A stretch of 34,988 bases of DNA from NCBI GenBank assembly GCA_021201815.1, contig JAJQEC010000143.1, forward strand, positions 1 to 34,988, in the 5' to 3' direction. The position numbers and the translations under genes were made by a program. This DNA is from Candidatus Azobacteroides sp. GTDB lineage: Bacteria > Bacteroidota > Bacteroidia > Bacteroidales > WRGA01. Below the pieces are notes generated by a model. The model saw nothing but the letters and a program-made list of their open reading frames with translations, searched no databases and had not been told where the DNA came from. Shown here in pieces: positions 26,361 to 34,988 of this stretch. The first letter of the stretch is position 1; each line of letters opens with the position of its first letter.

Positions 26361-26786
26361 TTGTAAAGGAAAAGGTAAAAAGTAAAAAATAAAAGAGTTG
26401 AAAGCCTGGGTGAGGAAGGTAATGTTTCCTTACTTTTAAATAAATAATGTCGTCAATTTAAAAAAGTGTCCGTTGTTGACTTTTAGCAGGTAAGAAACAA
26501 TTTAACCATCTGATCATAGCGGGGTGCAAGCTTCGTAGCTCCGTGTGACGCATCCCGGGGTAATGAAAATTTCCATTTTCCCGGCATTCGATAGAAGTGT
26601 AAGGGATAAGCACAGGTTTTCCGAGGAAGAAAAACAGATCATTGCCGTGAGGCCTCAGCTCACGGCACTATCGGATTAAAGATCATTTTATTATTTTTCT
26701 CTTATACAAAAAGACAACTACAACTCATACATAGATAAAAGACGTACTACGAGTTCCTTTTCGCTGAAATAAAATCATTTATTTCT
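26361..26786. other. Non-coding region with a G+C-rich island and hairpin
   Basis: About 430 bp between the divergent fabI and VC0807-family genes. The left edge has GTAAAA-type repeats. A G+C-richer block (about 26510-26600) on the minus strand holds a 34-codon open frame (26587-26483) that is too short to call. A 9-bp perfect stem TGCCGTGAG (26643-26651) / CTCACGGCA (26659-26667) with a 7-nt loop follows. There is no T-run after either arm. Possible remnant of a mobile or extragenic repeat, or an RNA element. Confidence 0.45.
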
Positions 26787-26794
26787 TATCTTTG
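26787..26794 (+). promoter_or_regulatory. -7 promoter box (TATCTTTG) for the VC0807-family gene
   Basis: TATCTTTG followed by C, 49 bp before the ATG at 26844. The -33 region shows only a weak CTG. Confidence 0.55.
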
Positions 26795-26843
26795 CAGCCA
26801 CAAATCAAAAAGACATTATAAAAACGACATTACTTCTTATCTC

Positions 26844-27563
26844 ATGAGTGAACAAAAAAAAGAAAAGAATGAAAACCTGTTGATTAATATTTTATTCAAC
26901 ATCGTTATTCCGGCTATTATATTATCCAAGCTATCCAAACCCGATTACCTCGGCCCTTTTTACGGATTAATTATCGCATTGTTATTTCCCGTTTCTTATG
27001 GAGCGTATGACTTTATCACAAGAAAAAAAGCAAATCCGATTTCCATTCTTGGTTTTGTAAGTATTCTGCTTACGGGAGTAATCGGCTTACTGGAATTCCC
27101 GGCAGAATGGATTGCGGTAAAAGAAGCTGCTGTCCCGCTGGTAATAGGTCTGGTTGTTTTAATAAGCATTAAAACCAAATATCCGTTAGTAAAAACATTT
27201 ATTTATAACGACAAAATACTGGATACGGAAAGAATAAATACGATCCTGGACGAAAACGGAAATAAAAGGGAACTGGATAAGATGCTGAACCTGTCATCCA
27301 TCTTCCTGGCATGTTCTTTTTTCTTTTCTTCCGTTCTTAATTTCACATTGGCAAAAATATTGATTAAAAGTCCGACGGGAACTGCGGAATTCAATGAAGA
27401 ATTAGGGAAAATGACCGTATTGAGCTATCCGGTAATTGCCTTACCCTGCACCGCTATTATGTTGCTTATCCTCTGGTATGTGATCCGTTCCATCCGAAAA
27501 TATACCAACCTTAGTGGAGATGAAATTTATTCACCGCAAATCCGGGAATCTGTCAATAAATAA
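26844..27563 (+). CDS. VC0807-family integral membrane protein
   Basis: 239 residues with about six hydrophobic segments. A short hydrophilic N-terminus precedes paired helices (~14-60) with ILSKLSKPDYLGP, a third and fourth helix (~66-110), a charged cytoplasmic loop (~118-150) and two final helices (~150-170 and 195-215). The pattern matches the VC0807 family, membrane proteins of unknown function distantly like septation protein A. No transport or catalytic motif is visible. It is the first gene of a plus-strand group with the unknown anchored protein (56 bp on) and the glycosylase-like gene, possibly one transcript from the -7 box at 26787. Confidence 0.75.
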   Translation: MSEQKKEKNENLLINILFNIVIPAIILSKLSKPDYLGPFYGLIIALLFPVSYGAYDFITRKKANPISILGFVSILLTGVIGLLEFPAEWIAVKEAAVPLVIGLVVLISIKTKYPLVKTFIYNDKILDTERINTILDENGNKRELDKMLNLSSIFLACSFFFSSVLNFTLAKILIKSPTGTAEFNEELGKMTVLSYPVIALPCTAIMLLILWYVIRSIRKYTNLSGDEIYSPQIRESVNK

Positions 27564-27619
27564 TACCGATAAAATAAGAAAAGAATTTAATAGGAATGCA
27601 CTCATAAATTACAAATACA

Positions 27620-28282
27620 ATGGAAAAGAAGAATAATAGCAAAATAATGGGAATCGGAATCGGTATATTTGCGATTATTTCGATAGGTCTTGTTGCATTT
27701 ATCATTTATGGAATTAAGAAACAACAGCAACAAAAAGAAGAAAACCAACAAATTACTCTTACGCTTCCTTCTGAAATCCTTACGATCATCAACCGGAAAA
27801 ATCATGCAAACCTGAAACCTCCCACGCAAAAAGAAGAAGTTCGTTTTAAAAACTATTTGTGTTTTCAGGCACATCCTTTTTTTACCGACACAGAAGCCTA
27901 CTTGCATATTTATGACAGTGAAATGAATGAAAGGTTAAATCAGGCATATATTCCCGGAGCAACTATTGATGGGATTATTCTCTCCGATATGGGAACAGAA
28001 GTCGTAGGCTATTATTATAAAAGCAGTACCGCAGATGATATCATAAATTTCATTACCGGAGAAGAAAATAACCGCCATACAGATTCCTCCGGCAAAGAAG
28101 CCAGAAAATGGTACCGCTCTCTGATGTTTGTTACAATTCCCGAAGGTTCGGTGATTTATACGGATACCATCTGGGGAAGCGAACCGCCAAACTCTATTAA
28201 ATCCCATGAAGTTGCCGGTACGGGCTCCTATCCTGCCGACGACGAAGTAGTAAAAAGAATCCGGGAAATTATAAAACACTAA
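27620..28282 (+). CDS. Uncharacterised membrane-anchored protein
   Basis: 220 residues. A short basic N-terminus is followed by one membrane helix (~10-30, MGIGIGIFAIISIGLVAFII split by position), a Gln/Lys/Glu-rich stretch (KKQQQQKEENQQ), and a soluble domain of about 180 residues with no motif I recognise. There is no lipobox and no clear cleavage site, so a signal anchor with the domain outside the cytoplasm is likely. It lies between the VC0807-family gene and the glycosylase-like gene, 18 bp before the latter, on the same strand. Function unknown. Confidence 0.7.
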   Translation: MEKKNNSKIMGIGIGIFAIISIGLVAFIIYGIKKQQQQKEENQQITLTLPSEILTIINRKNHANLKPPTQKEEVRFKNYLCFQAHPFFTDTEAYLHIYDSEMNERLNQAYIPGATIDGIILSDMGTEVVGYYYKSSTADDIINFITGEENNRHTDSSGKEARKWYRSLMFVTIPEGSVIYTDTIWGSEPPNSIKSHEVAGTGSYPADDEVVKRIREIIKH

Positions 28283-28300
28283 CTCTCACACCGGAAATCA

Positions 28301-28735
28301 ATGAGATTATGGTCATTACATCCGTCGTACCTGGATAAAGCAGCACTTGTTGCCTGCTGGAGAGAAGGGCTGCTTGCCAGAAAAGTATTGTGCGGAAATA
28401 CGAAAGGATACCGGAACCACCCGCAATTAATCCGCTTTAAGGAAGAGAATGATCCGGTTGCCCTTATGGACGTTTATCTAACCGGAATTTATGAAGAAGC
28501 GAAGAAAAGAAATTATAATTTTGATTCTTCTAAGATTAATCTCCTTTATGACAATGAAAAAATACCTGTCACAACCGGGCAGGTAGCTTACGAATGGGAA
28601 CATCTTAAAAAAAAGCTGATGCAACGTGACCAAGAACGTTACCAGAAAATAAGTTCCCTGAAAAAAATAAACCTGCATCCTTTGTTCAGAGAAACCGAAG
28701 GGGAAATCGAGAAATGGGAAGTTCCTGTTCCCTGA
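28301..28735 (+). CDS. Pyrimidine-dimer DNA glycosylase family protein (endonuclease V-like, PF03013)
   Basis: 144 residues. The N-terminal pattern MRLWSLHPSYLDKAALVACWREGLLAR (given here as blocks LWSLHPSYLD and CWREGLLARKVL) and TKGYRNHPQLIRF match the Pyr_excise family, related to T4 endonuclease V. In T4 the N-terminal amine of Thr2 attacks and Glu23 assists; Glu in WREGLL (residue ~22) could be the equivalent, but residue 2 here is Arg. The C-terminal half is a longer helical segment. Such proteins are expected to act on UV photodimers in DNA, though most bacterial members are untested. It starts 18 bp after the preceding gene. Confidence 0.8.
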   Translation: MRLWSLHPSYLDKAALVACWREGLLARKVLCGNTKGYRNHPQLIRFKEENDPVALMDVYLTGIYEEAKKRNYNFDSSKINLLYDNEKIPVTTGQVAYEWEHLKKKLMQRDQERYQKISSLKKINLHPLFRETEGEIEKWEVPVP

Positions 28736-28759
28736 ATTTTCCTCATTTTCCTGCCTATT

Positions 28760-28769
28760 CAAACGTTTG
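28760..28769. promoter_or_regulatory. LacI-type operator-like palindrome CAAACGTTTG
   Basis: Perfect 10-bp dyad with a central CG, the hallmark of LacI/GalR-family operators, about 210 bp upstream of the GH97 start. Aligned on CG it matches the site upstream of the alpha-amylase at 11 of 14 positions. Confidence 0.4.
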
Positions 28770-28797
28770 CAGAGATTATTTCCCTTATTTAAGTTAA

Positions 28798-31140
<2,343 letters not shown>

Positions 31141-31187
31141 GACTTATAATCAAAAATGCGCTGAGTTAATACATACTTACCGTAGAT

Positions 31188-31229
31188 AAACCCTATCCTT
31201 TTGATAAAACCAAAAGGATAGGGTTTTTT
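31188..31229 (+). terminator. Strong rho-independent terminator of the GH97 gene
   Basis: A perfect 15-bp stem (AAACCCTATCCTTTT, 31188-31202, with its complement at 31212-31226), 9-nt loop and a T6 tract. It ends 89 bp after the stop codon. Confidence 0.9.
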
Positions 31230-31338
31230 AAACAGGGCTTATACATTAAAATTCCGGGGTCGATATGTTCCATTTCTACGGATACAAAAACAACCGGACT
31301 AACCCACAGGTTACCAACCCTTTATTGGCACTCTCGCC

Positions 31339-31522
31339 GTAATACGTATTACACCCCTGTTGTGATACGTATTTCACAGGGGTAGAAATACGTATTTCGA
31401 TGAGGTAGAAATACGTACTTCTAAGGCATAGAAATACGTATTTCGACGGCATAGAAGTACGTACTTCGACGGGGGTGTGATACGTACTTCAAAGGCACCG
31501 GAATACGTATCACGGGAGGTAT
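31339..31522. repeat. 23-bp tandem array of eight TACGTA-centred palindromes
   Basis: TACGTA occurs at 31343, 31366, 31389, 31412, 31435, 31458, 31481 and 31504, every interval exactly 23 bp. Each unit is a 14-mer plus a 9-bp semi-conserved spacer. Unit 1 (GTAATACGTATTAC), units 3 and 5 (GAAATACGTATTTC) and unit 6 (GAAGTACGTACTTC) are perfect palindromes although their flanks differ. Unit 2 is embedded in a wider dyad, ACCCCTGT (31353-31360) / ACAGGGGT (31376-31383). Located between the GH97 terminator and the amylase promoter; function unknown. Confidence 0.95.
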
Positions 31523-31721
31523 CTGAAAATGAAGCCTTTATCCTCTTATCATTCAACCTTTTATTCCGGTTTATTTCCATGCGGTGGAATAAGAAAACAA
31601 CCTGACTGTTTCTCCTATTAATATGTATACTTTAAGAAGAAAAAAGAGCAAAAGAATAACCAGTATGGGAATGTTTCAGGCCTGATTTTCATAATAATAA
31701 TCCGGTAATTTCCTCCGGAAA

Positions 31722-31737
31722 GTGCAATCGGTTGCAC
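31722..31737. promoter_or_regulatory. LacI-type operator-like palindrome GTGCAATCGGTTGCAC
   Basis: Six-base arms GTGCAA/TTGCAC around TCGG, with the CG centre typical of LacI-family sites, 55 bp upstream of the amylase -7 box. The upstream position would suit an activator or a roadblock-independent repressor. Confidence 0.5.
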
Positions 31738-31791
31738 AGTTTTTTCCTGAGAAACCGGAACAAATCAAGAGAAAAAACAAATGATCTACTT

Positions 31792-31799
31792 TAAATTTG
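31792..31799 (+). promoter_or_regulatory. -7 promoter box (TAAATTTG) for the alpha-amylase gene
   Basis: TAAATTTG matches TAnnTTTG and lies 46 bp before the ATG. No TTG is found at the -33 spacing, suggesting dependence on an activator. Confidence 0.5.
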
Positions 31800-31845
31800 T
31801 GTATAACAATAAATATTAAAAAGTATACCTATAACTATCTGACAA

Positions 31846-34812
31846 ATGAAACACAAATTACTTTTTCCCGGAAAAAGTTTCCTTAGAAGTTTTTTCACCT
31901 TTTGTTTATTTCTTTCTTTTCTGTCCCTACAGGCAGCTTCATTTATTGGCGGGCGAACCGATTTCAGGGATGAAACCATTTACTTTGTTATTACAACCCG
32001 TTTCTATGATGGCGATCCTGATAATAATGTCCATTGCTGGGATGGAAATAATCCGGGAGATCCTGCCTGGAGAGGTGATTTTAAAGGATTAATCGAAAAA
32101 CTGGATTATATCAAAGCATTAGGATTTACTGCCGTATGGATCACCCCGATTGTCGAAAATGCCAGTGGATACGACTACCACGGTTATCATGCGATGAACC
32201 ACAAAAAAGTAGATGAACGGTATGAATCGGAAGATGTGAAATTTCAGGATTTGATTGATGCGGCTCATGCGAGAGATATGAAGATTATTCTTGATATTGT
32301 ACTGAATCACACCGGTAACTTCGGAGAAGAATATTTATGTCCCATGTTTAAAAAGGAAGGGAATCTATCTTCAGTTAACTGCATGAAGTTTCATGAAAAT
32401 ACAACGTTGCCTGCCAATTATTTCAGCCTGAACTCAGATGCACAGTACCAGACACGGCTGGCAAGGATGAAAAATACCGACGGACAGAATCACGACAAAA
32501 ACAATTACTGGCATCATTATGGTAACTTCAACTGGGACGATATCACTGCCCAATGGGGACAGATAGCCGGAGACTGTGTAGATCTTAATACTGAAAATCC
32601 GGCTGTATATAATTACCTGGTAGAAGCTTACTCTCAGTTTATCGCGATGGGGGTCGATGGTTTCCGGATAGACACGGGACGGCATATTTCCCGTCTGGTT
32701 TTTAATAAAGTATTTAACGATGCCTTTCATGAAGCAGCAAGAAAAGCCGGGAAAACGGATTTCTTCATGTTTGCGGAGATCTGTACACGGGTAAGAGAAG
32801 TGTGGAACCGGGACCAACCGGGTATTTCCACTCCTTTCTATACATGGAAGGATTCAAAGAACTATCCATGGAGCGACGATCCTACCCCTTACTCTCAGAT
32901 TGCCATTTATGAAAGTAATTTCGACCAGGCAGCAGCTTCCCTCACTAACCAGAAATCCTGTATCGATAATTATAACGATAATTTGTCGGTATCTGCACAA
33001 CCTACCTCTCAAAACGCTTTCCTGAATGGAAATACCTATCGTACGGTCGATCATTCCATGCATTCGGGTTTAAATGTGATCGATTTCCCTGTACACTGGA
33101 ACTTTAAAGATGCCCAGGATGCCTTTAATATAGCTCTAAGCGGAGATAAATATTATAATGATGCCACGTATAATGTAGTCTATGTGGACTCCCATGACTA
33201 TGCTCCGGACGGTGCACCGGAAGGACAGCGGTTTAACCAGCCGCAGGATGTATGGGCGGAAAACCTTTCCCTGATGTACACATTCCGGGGAATACCCTGT
33301 GTATATTACGGAAGCGAAATTGAATTTAAAAAGGGTTACATAATCGATGAAGGCCCGAATATTAAGTTAATAGATTCCGGAAGAGCATATTTTGGCGGAT
33401 ACATTACAGGAGATATTCAGGTAAATGATTTCGCAGATTATACCAATGCGACCGGCAATATGTCCGTGACATTAAAACATCCCCTTGCCCTTCATATCCA
33501 ACGGTTAAGCAAAATACGAATGGCTGTACCGGCATTACGAAAAGGACAATATTCCACAGAGGGAGTGTCCGGAACTCTGGCTTTTAAACGCCGTTATACA
33601 GATGCCACTACAGATAGTTACGCGTTGGTAACTATTTCCGGAAATGCTACCTTTAACAATATTCCTAACGGAACCTATACCGACGTGGTTACCGGTGATG
33701 TAAAAACAGTTACAAACGGAAGTCTTACAGCAAGTGTATCCGGAAAAGGGAATATCCGTGTATATGTCCTTACTACGGATAAAACCCCGGCTCCGGGGAA
33801 GATAGGAACGGATGGAAAATACCTGTATACTTCCAGTCCTGTAACCGTTTCTCAAGGTAATTATGATGGTAAGCAGGAAGCACTGACTACCGACCCGGAG
33901 ACAGATGAACCTGGTCCTGATCCGGAAGATCCGGAAGAACCCATCTTATATGAAGGAGAATATGCCATCTTCTTTGAAAAAGCGGATTACTGGAACAGTA
34001 CCGTATATACCTATGTATATGACGAAACTTCAGTTAGCAATGTCATTGAAATCACAGGAAGCTGGCCCGGAAGTGAAATGAAAAGCCTGGGAAATAACGT
34101 CTATAAATATACATTCAATAATCCGATAGGTGAATACGATAAAATTATGTTCAGTGATGGAACGAGACAGGTACCAGGCTCCGGAGAATCGGGCTGGCAG
34201 GTGCAGAACGGTGCTTATTACACAGTAAACGGAGTGTCCCATATTCTTTCTCCTATCTCTCCGGAAGATCCGGAAGAACCCATCTTATATGAAGGAGAAT
34301 ATGCCATCTTCTTTGAAAAAGCGGATTACTGGAACAGTACCGTATATACCTATGTATATGACGAAACTTCAGTTAGCAATGTCATTGAAATCACAGGAAG
34401 CTGGCCCGGAAGTGAAATGAAAAGCCTGGGAAATAACGTCTATAAATATACATTCAATAATCCGATAGGTGAATACGATAAAATTATGTTCAGTGATGGA
34501 ACGAGACAGGTACCAGGCTCCGGAGAATCGGGCTGGCAGGTGCAGAACGGTGCTTATTACACAGTAAACGGAGTGTCCCATATTCTTTCTCCTTCGCCTA
34601 CCGGTTACATACATCCGGAAGAAAAAAATACAGTTATATATGCGTATGCGGGTAACATCTACGTGGAATTATCTGCCGATCAGCCGGTCAGAATTACTTA
34701 CATCGATGGAAGGGTAATACAGGATTCCGTACTGCCTGCCGGGATAAATATTGTCAGCGGATTATCCCAGGGAGTATATCTTGTAAATGGCAAAAAACTA
34801 TTCCTTTGGTAA
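31846..34812 (+). CDS. Secreted GH13 alpha-amylase with two identical starch-binding-like modules
   Basis: 988 residues. Signal peptide ~1-30 (ending SLQA). GH13 barrel ~35-560 with region I DIVLNH, region II GFRIDTGRH (nucleophile Asp276), region III FAEICT (acid/base Glu311) and region IV DSHD (Asp451). A beta-domain and a Pro/Asp/Glu-rich linker (~685-700) lead to two CBM26-like modules (each ~100 residues with WPGSEM, KIMFSDG and GWQVQNGAYY), identical to each other. The last ~65 residues (AYAGNIYVEL ... RITYIDGRVI ... GVYLVNGKKL) look like a T9SS type A sorting tail, so surface or extracellular starch hydrolysis is likely. Its products would feed the periplasmic GH97 enzyme. Tandem stop codons TAA TAG. 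Confidence 0.92.
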   Translation: MKHKLLFPGKSFLRSFFTFCLFLSFLSLQAASFIGGRTDFRDETIYFVITTRFYDGDPDNNVHCWDGNNPGDPAWRGDFKGLIEKLDYIKALGFTAVWITPIVENASGYDYHGYHAMNHKKVDERYESEDVKFQDLIDAAHARDMKIILDIVLNHTGNFGEEYLCPMFKKEGNLSSVNCMKFHENTTLPANYFSLNSDAQYQTRLARMKNTDGQNHDKNNYWHHYGNFNWDDITAQWGQIAGDCVDLNTENPAVYNYLVEAYSQFIAMGVDGFRIDTGRHISRLVFNKVFNDAFHEAARKAGKTDFFMFAEICTRVREVWNRDQPGISTPFYTWKDSKNYPWSDDPTPYSQIAIYESNFDQAAASLTNQKSCIDNYNDNLSVSAQPTSQNAFLNGNTYRTVDHSMHSGLNVIDFPVHWNFKDAQDAFNIALSGDKYYNDATYNVVYVDSHDYAPDGAPEGQRFNQPQDVWAENLSLMYTFRGIPCVYYGSEIEFKKGYIIDEGPNIKLIDSGRAYFGGYITGDIQVNDFADYTNATGNMSVTLKHPLALHIQRLSKIRMAVPALRKGQYSTEGVSGTLAFKRRYTDATTDSYALVTISGNATFNNIPNGTYTDVVTGDVKTVTNGSLTASVSGKGNIRVYVLTTDKTPAPGKIGTDGKYLYTSSPVTVSQGNYDGKQEALTTDPETDEPGPDPEDPEEPILYEGEYAIFFEKADYWNSTVYTYVYDETSVSNVIEITGSWPGSEMKSLGNNVYKYTFNNPIGEYDKIMFSDGTRQVPGSGESGWQVQNGAYYTVNGVSHILSPISPEDPEEPILYEGEYAIFFEKADYWNSTVYTYVYDETSVSNVIEITGSWPGSEMKSLGNNVYKYTFNNPIGEYDKIMFSDGTRQVPGSGESGWQVQNGAYYTVNGVSHILSPSPTGYIHPEEKNTVIYAYAGNIYVELSADQPVRITYIDGRVIQDSVLPAGINIVSGLSQGVYLVNGKKLFLW
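33922..34593 (+). repeat. Perfect 333-bp tandem duplication (113-codon period) in the amylase gene
   Basis: Copy A 33922-34254 and copy B 34261-34593 are identical base for base, period 339 bp. Each encodes a linker (EDPEEP) plus one starch-binding-like module. Identity at synonymous sites points to a very recent duplication or ongoing gene conversion. Confidence 0.95.
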
Positions 34813-34850
34813 TAGAGGAAGAAACCTGATAAATGTATGTGTTTTTGGTA

Positions 34851-34894
34851 AATCCCGGAATACGCTTACTTTTGTAAGCCATTTCGGGATTTTT
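34851..34894 (+). terminator. Rho-independent terminator of the alpha-amylase gene
   Basis: Outer stem AATCCCG (34851-34857) / CGGGATT (34885-34891), inner stem GCTTAC (34864-34869) / GTAAGC (34874-34879), then TTTT. It is about 40 bp past the stop codon. Confidence 0.75.
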
Positions 34895-34947
34895 ATGTGA
34901 GTAGTAAAAAGAAAGGAATAAGAGGATGGGTATCACCAAACCCCTCC

Positions 34948-34966
34948 CCTTTGACGAAGTCAAAGG
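34948..34966. repeat. Short extragenic hairpin CCTTTGAC-GAA-GTCAAAGG
   Basis: Perfect 8-bp stem with a 3-nt loop, embedded in a C-rich stretch (CCCCTCC before, ACTCCCCTC after). It looks like part of a dispersed extragenic repeat that continues past the window end. No gene is visible from 34895 to the end. Confidence 0.55.
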
Positions 34967-34988
34967 TACTCCCCTCGTACGTTTGCAT

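Noticed and set aside
26483..26587. 34-codon minus-strand frame (MPGKWKFSL...)
   Set aside because: Too short and without supporting context to be called a gene; kept only as part of the intergenic finding.
31339..31522. CRISPR array interpretation
   Set aside because: Spacers are 9 bp and semi-conserved, the repeat core is 14 bp, and no cas genes are in the window.
31374..31580. 68-codon minus-strand frame across the palindrome array
   Set aside because: It exists only because the repeats lack stops in one frame; a 23-bp period shifts frame each unit and there is no start context or protein signature.
34030..34614. Two near-identical antisense frames (70 and 81 codons) opposite the duplicated modules
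   Set aside because: Mirror images of the 333-bp duplication, not genes.

Overview
The window reads as Bacteroidales chromosomal DNA. Several genes start just downstream of the Bacteroidetes -7 element TAnnTTTG, leaders are A+T-rich with no clear Shine-Dalgarno, surface-lipoprotein export signals occur, and two (probably three) secreted proteins end in type IX secretion (T9SS)-like sorting tails. T9SS cargo argues for a relative of Parabacteroides, Tannerella or Dysgonomonas rather than Bacteroides in the strict sense; this placement is inference.

Layout from left to right. (1) 51-1433: a two-gene ThrE/YjjP-YjjB type exporter. (2) 1463-3568: a secreted or periplasmic TPR protein, convergent with the exporter. 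(3) 3943-5571: a surface lipoprotein with a coiled coil, five near-identical 29-32 residue repeats and an SGNH hydrolase domain. (4) 5929-14637 (minus): a cyclic beta-1,2-glucan synthase (NdvB-like, GT84 plus GH94) split by one in-frame TAG. (5) 14638-15415: a long non-coding leader with a promoter, palindromes and a (GA)8 run. (6) 15416-21054: a three-gene secreted-protein operon, an FG-GAP/VCBS giant, a smaller partner and a small tail-anchored protein, with visibly higher G+C than its surroundings. (7) 21177-24407 (minus): LacI-family regulator, SDR oxidoreductase and mannonate dehydratase (hexuronate branch). (8) 24689-26302 (minus): YciO/Sua5-like protein and FabI. (9) 26844-28735: VC0807-family membrane protein, an unknown anchored protein and a pyrimidine-dimer glycosylase-like protein. 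(10) 28978-34812: a SusB-like GH97 alpha-glucosidase and a GH13 alpha-amylase with two identical starch-binding-like modules, separated by 705 bp of non-coding DNA.

The most unusual non-genic signal lies between the two starch genes: an exactly 23-bp-periodic array of eight palindromic 14-mers centred on TACGTA (31339-31522). Several units carry paired changes that preserve the dyad. Other points of note are the single in-frame amber codon in the glucan synthase, the perfect 333-bp duplication in the amylase, and LacI-type CG-centred palindromes upstream of both starch genes. Functionally, the right end hydrolyses starch and maltooligosaccharides, the middle handles hexuronate catabolism, and the left half is envelope and surface biology. 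No tRNA, rRNA, CRISPR array or transposase was seen.
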